Below are positions 27,396-32,577 of a stretch of 32,577 nt of DNA, one piece after another. Positions within the stretch are counted from its first letter, which is position 1, and each line of letters opens with the position of its first letter. The stretch is taken from NCBI GenBank assembly GCA_964618415.1, contig CAZUAT010000039.1, positions 1 to 32,577 of the forward strand, written 5' to 3'. The DNA comes from JACTMI01 sp964618415. GTDB taxonomy: Bacteria > Acidobacteriota > Thermoanaerobaculia > Multivoradales > JAGPDF01. The notes under the pieces are model-generated. The model was not told the DNA's origin. It saw only the letters and a list, made by a program, of their open reading frames with translations, and ran no database searches. A program made the translations under genes and the position numbers.

Positions 27396-29495
27396 GTGGA
27401 TCGTCTCTCCCCATTGCGCGTCTGGGTTCCGGCGGCGCTGCCAGCGGCGCTGCTGCTGCTGTTTGGCGGCTGGTGCGGGACGTTTCAGGGTGGAGCCGCA
27501 TGGCCGCAGGCGGCCATCGGCGCCGCTGTCGTGGTGGTGATCGCTCTGCTGGCTCTGGCCGCCGGCGTCGATCCACGCGATCCGCTCGGGCTGGGACGGT
27601 CCGGCCGCTGGCTGCTGGCGGGCGTGCTGCTCGTTCTCGTGGCTGGCGTGCTCGCCTCGCCCGTGCCGAGGGCCGGCCGCAACGTCCTTGCGCTGCTGCC
27701 TGCCTGGTTGCTGCTGCCGGCTGCCGTTGCCCGGGCGCTGACGACTGCGAGCCGCCGCGGCGGACTCCTGCTCTGGAGTGCCGCGGTCGCTGCGGTCTCG
27801 TGCTGGGCTCTGGGCGCCGCGTTCGTGTCGTGGCGGGCGGGACTCGGCAGTCGCGCCAGCGAGCCGCTGGGGCACCACAACCTGCTGGCCGGTCTTCTGG
27901 TGGCGACGCTGCCGGTGGCGCTGCTGTCGGTGCGGGGGACCGGCCGGCTGCGTCTGCTGGGTTGGCTGGCCGGTGGCGCCGGCGTGGCGGCGCTGCTGGC
28001 GACGCGCTCGCTGGGCGGGCTCCTCGCCGGAGGAGTGATCACCTGCCTGGCGGCAGGGCAATCTCGGCGGTGGCGGCTGCCGGCGATCGGCCTTCTCGCG
28101 CTGGCCGCGGGCCTGGCGCTGCCGCGCGTGCTGGCGATCCTGCGGGGCGCGGATCCGTCGACGGCGGCGCGTCTCGGATACGCGGAGGGCGCTCTCGCGG
28201 GCTGGGCGGCACGGCCGCTGCTGGGCCATGGCGTGGGCTCGACGCCGTGGCTGCTGGCCGACTACCTCCGACCCGTTCCGGGAGTCCATCCGCCAGGCGA
28301 ACTGGTCGGCCAGACTCACTCGGTCCCGCTTACCCTGCTGTTCGAAACCGGTGCGACCGGCCTGCTGCTGGTCGGCGCGGTCCTGGCGCTGTTCGCCTGG
28401 CGCTGCTTGCGGCGGGACGGTGCGGACGGGGGCGATCGCCCGCTCGTGGCCGCGGGTCTGCTCGGCCTGCTCGGCGCTGCGGTAGCGGCGCTCGCCGACG
28501 CCGCAGTCGGAGTCACCGCGCTGCCGATGGCCTTCGCCCTGACTGCGGGAGCGGCCCTCGCCGGCCGTGCGTCGGAGCGCGCGATCCGTCCGCCGCGCGG
28601 GCTCACCCTCGGCGCGGCCCTGGGCGTGGTGCTGGCCGCTGTGGTCGCCGTGCGGCCGGCGCTCGCGCTGCGGGCCTGGACTGAGGCGGCCGGGCCGGAC
28701 CGGCAGTCCGCATCGAGCGTGCGGTTGCTCGCGCTGGCGCATCGGCTCGACCCAGCCTTTCCGCTCTACACGGCGCGCCTGGCCTGGAGCCCGGGCCGGC
28801 CGGCCGACGAGCGTGCCCGCCTCGCGCTGGCGGGAGCGGCCGGCGCTCCGGCGGTGGCACCATTCTGGCTGCGCGCCGGCGCGCGCGCGTTCGAGGCGGA
28901 CCAGCGCGGACTGGCCCGCGACGCCTTCCGGCGCGCGATGACGCTCGACCCGCTCTCCGGCGCGGCGCCCTTTCAGCTCTTCCTGGCCTCGGGCGGAGCC
29001 GAAATCGATTGCGCGGCGCGGGCCATGCTGGCCGAGCCGCGGCTGGCCGCGGCCTCCTGGTGGCGAGCCTTCCCTCGTCAGCGCGAGGCAGCCGTAGTGC
29101 GGGCGCGAGGCTGGCCGGGTGTCGATGCCGGCTGGCGCGGTACCTTCGCCGCCCGGGCGGCGGCTGCAGTGCCGGACCCGTCCGCCACCGCTGAACTCGA
29201 CCTCGTGGTGGGCATCGACGGCGCGGTGCGCACCTCGTTGTCCCTGCACCAGTTCCGGCGGCCGCCGTGGCCGGGGGAGGTGGCCCGCTTCCGGCTCGAC
29301 GAAGTGGCAGCTCTGGCGATGGCCGATCTGCCGGCCGCGGCGGCGCTGCGCATCGCGACGCCAGCCGCGTTCCCGCGCCAGCGCTGCGCGCCGGTCAGTC
29401 TGTTCGATCCGCCGTCCGCCGAACCGGTGGAGCGACTCTTCCTGGACTCCTTCGAGACCGGGGACTGGCGGCGCTGGGTGCTGCGATCGGATTGA
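27396..29495 (+). CDS. O-antigen ligase/polymerase-like membrane protein with soluble C-terminal domain and FETGD tail
   Basis: A 699-residue polytopic inner-membrane protein. About ten helices fill residues 8-430. Typical Wzy/WaaL-like features are GHHNLLAGLLVATLPVAL near 160-177 and the periplasmic loop ending GQTHSVPLTLLFETGATGLL near 303-322 (pattern H-x3-L-x-L-x-x-E-x-G). Such proteins join or polymerise glycans on lipid carriers at the periplasmic face. After the last helix (about 408-430) a region of about 250 residues follows, partly helical and repeat-like (ARDAFRRAMTLDPLSGAAPF is TPR-like). The very end is LFLDSFETGDWRRWVLRSD, matching the tail of the M36 protease. GTG start chosen from the -10-like TAAAGT. 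Confidence 0.84.
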   Translation: MDRLSPLRVWVPAALPAALLLLFGGWCGTFQGGAAWPQAAIGAAVVVVIALLALAAGVDPRDPLGLGRSGRWLLAGVLLVLVAGVLASPVPRAGRNVLALLPAWLLLPAAVARALTTASRRGGLLLWSAAVAAVSCWALGAAFVSWRAGLGSRASEPLGHHNLLAGLLVATLPVALLSVRGTGRLRLLGWLAGGAGVAALLATRSLGGLLAGGVITCLAAGQSRRWRLPAIGLLALAAGLALPRVLAILRGADPSTAARLGYAEGALAGWAARPLLGHGVGSTPWLLADYLRPVPGVHPPGELVGQTHSVPLTLLFETGATGLLLVGAVLALFAWRCLRRDGADGGDRPLVAAGLLGLLGAAVAALADAAVGVTALPMAFALTAGAALAGRASERAIRPPRGLTLGAALGVVLAAVVAVRPALALRAWTEAAGPDRQSASSVRLLALAHRLDPAFPLYTARLAWSPGRPADERARLALAGAAGAPAVAPFWLRAGARAFEADQRGLARDAFRRAMTLDPLSGAAPFQLFLASGGAEIDCAARAMLAEPRLAAASWWRAFPRQREAAVVRARGWPGVDAGWRGTFAARAAAAVPDPSATAELDLVVGIDGAVRTSLSLHQFRRPPWPGEVARFRLDEVAALAMADLPAAAALRIATPAAFPRQRCAPVSLFDPPSAEPVERLFLDSFETGDWRRWVLRSD

Positions 29496-29512
29496 CGGCG
29501 GCCGGGCCGCCG
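29496..29512. terminator. GC-rich dyad in a convergent gap, possible bidirectional terminator
   Basis: CGGCGGCC-G-GGCCGCCG fills most of the 22-nt gap between the convergent stops at 29495 and 29518. No T-run follows on either strand, so termination is only suggested by position. Confidence 0.35.
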
Positions 29513-29517
29513 CCGGT

Positions 29518-30861
29518 TCAGCCGAGGGTCGAGTGCAGCGCCGTCTCGATGCGGCGCAGACCTTCGGCGGCCTCTTCGCGCGACAGCACGAGCGGCGGGC
29601 GCATCCGGATCGAGCGTTCGCCGGAGGCGAGCCCGAGCACGTCGGCCTCGTTGAGCGCCGTCAGCGCTCGACCGCGCGCATCTGCGTCGGGCAGATCGAA
29701 GGCAATGAACAGACCGCGTCCGCGGGCGTTGCTGACACGACCGTGGAAGGTCACCTCGAGTTCGCGCAGCCCGGTCAGCAGCTGGTCACCGACCGCCGCG
29801 CAGTTGGCGAGCAGGTCGTCCTCCTCGATGATCTCGATGATGCGCTGGCAGCGCACCATGTCGACCAGGTTGCCTCCCCAGGTCGAGTTGATCCGCGACG
29901 ACACCTTGAACACCGAGTCCACTTCGTCCAGCCGCGGACCGGCGGCAATGCCGCACACCTGTGTCTTCTTGGCAAAGGCAAAGATGTCGGGCTCGACGCC
30001 GAAGTGTTCGAATGCCCACCACTTGCCGGTGGTGCCGAAGCCGGTCTGGACTTCGTCGAAGATGAGCAGGAACTCGTGGCGATCGGCCAGCTCGCGCAGG
30101 CGCGCCAGAAACTCGCGGCGGAAGTGGTTGTCGCCTCCCTCGCCCTGGATCGGTTCGAGGATCAGGCCTGCGATCTCGTGCGGCGTCGCCGCCAGCGCCT
30201 GCTCGAGTTCGGCGATCGCGCGATCCTCCTCGAGCGCGACGGCGGCGAGCACGGCGTCCGTGATCGGGAACCGAAGCTTGGGGTTGGTGATGCGCGGCCA
30301 GTCGAACTTCGGGAAGTAGTCGGTCTTGCGCGGATCGGCGGTGTTGGTCAGCGTCAGCGTGTAGCCACTGCGGCCGTGGAACGCCTGCTTGAGGTGGGCG
30401 ATCCGGCTGCCGGTCGCCGGCCGACCCGCCGCGAGGTTCTTGCGCACCTTCCAGTCGAACGCCGCCTTGAGCGCGTTCTCGACCGCCATCGCTCCGCCTT
30501 CGATGAAGAAGAGGTGGCGCCGGAACGGCTCGGGGACGGTGCGCGCGAAGGTGTCGACGAATTCGGCCATGTAGGTGGTGTAGACGTCCGAGTTGGCCGG
30601 CTTGTTGAGGGCCACCGGCAGGATGCGGCGATGGAACTCCTCGGTGTCGAGCTTGGGGTGATTGAAGCCGACCGGGTTGGTCGAGAAGTGGCCGAAGAAA
30701 TCGAGCAGGTCGCGGCCGCGCACGGCATCGTGAAGCCAGACTCCGTGACTCTTCTCGATGTCCTGGACCAGGTGGTAACCGTCCACCAGGATGTGCTGGG
30801 AGAGAGACGCGCGCACGTCGGCGGGAGCGACGCGGGTCGAGTGGCGAATGGTGGTCGTCAT
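29518..30861 (-). CDS. lat: L-lysine 6-transaminase (lysine epsilon-aminotransferase)
   Basis: Transfers the epsilon-amino group of lysine to 2-oxoglutarate, giving 2-aminoadipate 6-semialdehyde (PLP, cytosol). The 447-residue class III aminotransferase has LILEPIQGEGGDNHFR, LLIFDEVQTGFGTTGKWW, and the PLP lysine in FAFAKKTQVCG (Lys298 here; Lys300 if counted from the ATG at 30867). GDNHFR and KKTQVCG are typical of LAT rather than ornithine or acetylornithine transaminases. The ATG at 30861 is preferred because GAGG directly abuts the ATG at 30867 but is well spaced for 30861. The product is the substrate of the ALDH7-type enzyme at 25747. A long structured leader precedes the gene. Confidence 0.94.
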   Translation of the reverse strand: MTTTIRHSTRVAPADVRASLSQHILVDGYHLVQDIEKSHGVWLHDAVRGRDLLDFFGHFSTNPVGFNHPKLDTEEFHRRILPVALNKPANSDVYTTYMAEFVDTFARTVPEPFRRHLFFIEGGAMAVENALKAAFDWKVRKNLAAGRPATGSRIAHLKQAFHGRSGYTLTLTNTADPRKTDYFPKFDWPRITNPKLRFPITDAVLAAVALEEDRAIAELEQALAATPHEIAGLILEPIQGEGGDNHFRREFLARLRELADRHEFLLIFDEVQTGFGTTGKWWAFEHFGVEPDIFAFAKKTQVCGIAAGPRLDEVDSVFKVSSRINSTWGGNLVDMVRCQRIIEIIEEDDLLANCAAVGDQLLTGLRELEVTFHGRVSNARGRGLFIAFDLPDADARGRALTALNEADVLGLASGERSIRMRPPLVLSREEAAEGLRRIETALHSTLG

Positions 30862-30911
30862 GTCCATCCTCGGTCGGGCATCCGCGGTCTGGCGGGGGAT
30901 CGTCGGAGAGC

Positions 30912-30928
30912 CCGGCGTGCCACGCCGG
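30912..30928 (-). repeat. 17-bp perfect dyad in the lat leader, with overlapping alternative pairing
   Basis: CCGGCGTG-C-CACGCCGG lies about midway in the predicted lat leader. An overlapping inverted repeat, GAGCCCG at 30908-30914 with CGGGCTC at 30941-30947, cannot form at the same time. The direct repeat TCGGAGAG occurs at 30903-30910 and 30946-30953. This suggests an operator or a switchable leader. Confidence 0.5.
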
Positions 30929-30991
30929 CGCGGCGCGGATCGGGCTCGGAGAGGCGCGATGCTGCGAGAGTGCGAGGCTTCGCGCCCGGAC

Positions 30992-31021
30992 AGCCTATCA
31001 GCTGCCCTTGGGAGGGGTCAA
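30992..31021 (-). promoter_or_regulatory. lat promoter (TTGACC-18-TAGGCT, extended -10)
   Basis: On the minus strand TTGACC (31016-31021) and TAGGCT (30992-30997) are 18 nt apart, and TGA directly before the -10 gives an extended element. It lies across the 3' end of the GGDEF gene and gives a leader of about 120 nt. It is the best sigma-70-like promoter in the window. Confidence 0.6.
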
Positions 31022-32161
31022 AGTGCGGGCATCCGCCACATCGAGCTGCCGGCTCTCGGGCGCCTCGCAGACGCGATCCCGGCCCGCCTCCTTGGCGTGG
31101 TACATCGCCGTATCCGAGCACCGCAGCAGCAGGCTCTTCGTGGTCGCCAGGTCGACGTCGGCGGGGATCGAATGGCGCATCGTGGCGACACCGATCGAGC
31201 AGGTCAGGCCGCCCAGGTGGAGAGGGGTCGGCTGAATCTCGCCGGCCTGACGGCAGAAGACCGCCGAGCGGACCTCGTCGCGCAGGGCGTCGGCGAGGGC
31301 GAGCGACTCGGTGCGGCCGTAGCCCGGGATCGCGATGACGAACTCGTCGCCCCCGTAGCGGGCGACGATCGCACCGGGCATGTCGACGGCGGCACGCAGC
31401 AGCTGGCCGACCTCTCGAAGCACCTGACTGCCGGCCAGATGGCCGTGGGTGTCGTTGACCTGCTTGAAGTAGTCCAGGTCGAGGAACAGCAGCGCCAGAT
31501 CCCGATCGGCAGCGCGACAGCTGGCGATCGACACCTCGAGCGCCGAGTGGAGGAAGCGATCGTTGTACAGGCCGGTCAGGTTGTCGCGCCGCGCGTACTC
31601 GTACGCCAGCTTGCCGTCGAGCACGTTCTGAATGGCGATCGAGATGTAGTCGGCGAAGATCTCGAGCAGGTCCCGATCGCGCTCGTCGTAGTCGACGTCG
31701 CCCCGCCGGTTCAGCAACTCGAGCACGCCGCAGACCTCGAGGCCGATCCGGATCGGAATGCCGATCAGCGAACGGGTGCGGTAGTCGGTCTGGCGGTCGA
31801 GTTCGGCATTGAACAGCCGGTCGCTCGCCGGGTCGGAGGTGAAATACGCCTGCCCGGACTGGTAGACGTGGCCGGCGATGCCCGAGTCCGACGGCACGGT
31901 GCGCCCGACGATCGCCGCGGCGCTGTCCCCGAACGCAGCGAGGAAGGTGAGGGAGTTGCGCTGACGGTCCGGCCGCTTCGAGCGCGGATCGTCGAGCAGG
32001 ATCGACCCGGCTTCGCTGGGAACGAACTCGTTGGCCTTGCGCAGGACCTCCACCAGGTTGTCCGCCAGGCTCATTTCGAGCGGGAAGGCGGGCGGGTTGG
32101 CCCGGTGTCGCTCGAGAAACTTCTCGAGGTCGGATGGATCGAGGCTGATGACGTCGACCAT
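30998..32161 (-). CDS. GAF-GGDEF diguanylate cyclase
   Basis: Makes cyclic di-GMP from two GTP. The 387-residue soluble protein has a GAF sensor at about 30-185 (SEAGSILLDDP, SGIAGHVYQSG, SLIGIPIRIGLEVCGVLELLN) and a GGDEF domain at about 193-375. DNLTGLYN opens the GGDEF domain, DLDYFKQVNDTHGH follows, and the active site ARYGGDEF has the GG at 270-271. The inhibitory RxxD site expected just before the active site is absent (Met261 and Ala264 at its positions), so product inhibition by the usual route is unlikely. The ATG at 32161 was chosen by where the conserved sequence starts. An ATG at 32230 overlapping the upstream stop by one base would add 23 low-complexity residues. TATCGT (32222-32227) could be its -10. 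Confidence 0.9.
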   Translation of the reverse strand: MVDVISLDPSDLEKFLERHRANPPAFPLEMSLADNLVEVLRKANEFVPSEAGSILLDDPRSKRPDRQRNSLTFLAAFGDSAAAIVGRTVPSDSGIAGHVYQSGQAYFTSDPASDRLFNAELDRQTDYRTRSLIGIPIRIGLEVCGVLELLNRRGDVDYDERDRDLLEIFADYISIAIQNVLDGKLAYEYARRDNLTGLYNDRFLHSALEVSIASCRAADRDLALLFLDLDYFKQVNDTHGHLAGSQVLREVGQLLRAAVDMPGAIVARYGGDEFVIAIPGYGRTESLALADALRDEVRSAVFCRQAGEIQPTPLHLGGLTCSIGVATMRHSIPADVDLATTKSLLLRCSDTAMYHAKEAGRDRVCEAPESRQLDVADARTLTPPKGS

Positions 32162-32229
32162 GCTCGCCGCGGCGGGTTGAGTGCTCGGGGCCCCTGGTAG
32201 GTCCGGTTGGAGTTCGGGGCAACGATACA

Positions 32230-32577
32230 TCAAGAGGGCGATTGCCCTGGACCGCGGGGGGGCCGGAGGCGGTGCCGGCCCAACTCGCGGAGCAGGCGGG
32301 CGGCGCCGTCCACCGCTTCGGCGCGCAGCGCTTCGACGTCCGACAGCTCCGGTGCGTAGCGCAGGAAATGCAGATCGTCGAAGTGTCCGACCACGGCCTG
32401 CCGGGCCGCCTCCGGCAGGCCGAGGGCGGCGAGCCGCTCCGGCCAGCGTGTGGTGGGCAGGCCCGGGGCGATCTGCCACTGGTCGGCCGCGAACTGCCGC
32501 CAGGCGGTCTCCAGCCGCGCCGCTGCCTCGCGGGCAGGCACGGTGCGTGCCGCCGCGATTGCCGCCGCCAGCTCCCG
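32230..32577 (-). CDS. C-terminal end of a protein running off the window, possibly BatD-like
   Basis: At least 115 residues, open to the window edge with no stop, so the start lies outside. The visible part is helical (AARLETAWRQFAADQW, PTTRWPERLAALG, DDLHFLRYAPELSDVEALR, LLRELGRHRLRPP). DDLHFLRYAPELSD recalls the C-terminal cytoplasmic tail of BatD-like (oxygen tolerance) proteins, but I cannot confirm this without the rest. The stop overlaps a possible start of the GGDEF gene by one base (TGATG at 32228-32232), suggesting one operon. Confidence 0.6.
   Translation of the reverse strand, partial: RELAAAIAAARTVPAREAAARLETAWRQFAADQWQIAPGLPTTRWPERLAALGLPEAARQAVVGHFDDLHFLRYAPELSDVEALRAEAVDGAARLLRELGRHRLRPPRGPGQSPS

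Noticed and set aside
27342..29249. Minus-strand open frame of 635 codons over the O-antigen-ligase-like gene
   Set aside because: Arg/Gln/Gly-rich shadow of a membrane-protein gene; no recognisable domain or start signal.
30868..30997. Known lysine riboswitch (L box) before lat
   Set aside because: The leader is too short (about 120 nt) and I do not see the conserved L-box core; only simple dyads are visible.
1..32577. CRISPR array, prophage, insertion sequence or integrative element
   Set aside because: No spaced direct repeats, transposase, integrase or attachment-site signals were found; composition is uniform along the window.
1..32577. tRNA or rRNA genes
   Set aside because: No T-loop GGTTCGAATCC-like segment with matching acceptor stems and no rRNA signature were recognised by eye. 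GTTCGATCAGG near 17747 is an isolated T-loop-like match without a cloverleaf.

Overview
The window is about 32.6 kb of very GC-rich bacterial chromosome, densely packed with short or negative gene spacing. No plasmid, phage, IS, CRISPR, rRNA or tRNA feature was seen. An Oar-like TonB receptor with an N-terminal carboxypeptidase-regulatory domain, a compact M36 protease, DinB-like proteins, an FLDxFETGD protein tail, and the codon and GC character suggest a Gram-negative bacterium of the Acidobacteriota type (perhaps Thermoanaerobaculia-like). That placement is inference.

Left part (1-10015, mostly +): the 3' part of carA, a LolC/E-type permease, and a ClC chloride transporter with CBS and TrkA-C domains. 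The ClC gene is coupled through a tiny four-cysteine protein to deoC. A tandem PilZ protein follows, then a convergent SMUG1-type uracil-DNA glycosylase, then an aldehyde dehydrogenase, a PH-like protein and a second ALDH-like protein with no catalytic half. deoC plus the ALDH pair would turn deoxyribose-5-phosphate into glyceraldehyde-3-phosphate and acetaldehyde, then acetate. The ALDH pair looks like a split form of the two-domain ALDH16 architecture.

Middle (9984-17613): on the minus strand a small membrane protein and a DUF5671 operon, with a fragment related to the small membrane protein on the other side of the operon. Then come a secreted dienelactone-hydrolase-like lipoprotein, two DinB-fold proteins around a GIY-YIG protein, a conserved membrane protein, an operon of thioredoxin-fold ferredoxin, CBM9-like protein and HhH-GPD glycosylase, and a diacylglycerol-kinase-family lipid kinase.

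Right part (17614-32577): the Oar-like receptor with a structured leader and a clear intrinsic terminator, a compact M36 metalloprotease, a DprE1/DprE2 pair (polyprenyl-phosphoribose epimerisation to the arabinose form), a small membrane protein, a methyltransferase, and lysine catabolism genes. The latter are an ALDH7-type aminoadipate-semialdehyde dehydrogenase and L-lysine 6-transaminase, separated by an O-antigen-ligase-like gene on the other strand. A GAF-GGDEF protein and the tail of an unrecognised, possibly BatD-like, gene close the window.

Two signals cut across the annotation. First, at least ten genes have a TAnnnT hexamer ending only 6-11 nt before the start codon with no Shine-Dalgarno sequence, which points to leaderless transcription; other genes have the same hexamer further away plus a clear Shine-Dalgarno sequence. 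Second, two unrelated envelope proteins (M36 protease and O-antigen-ligase-like protein) end in the same FLD[GS]FETGD...W tail, a candidate C-terminal sorting or processing signal.
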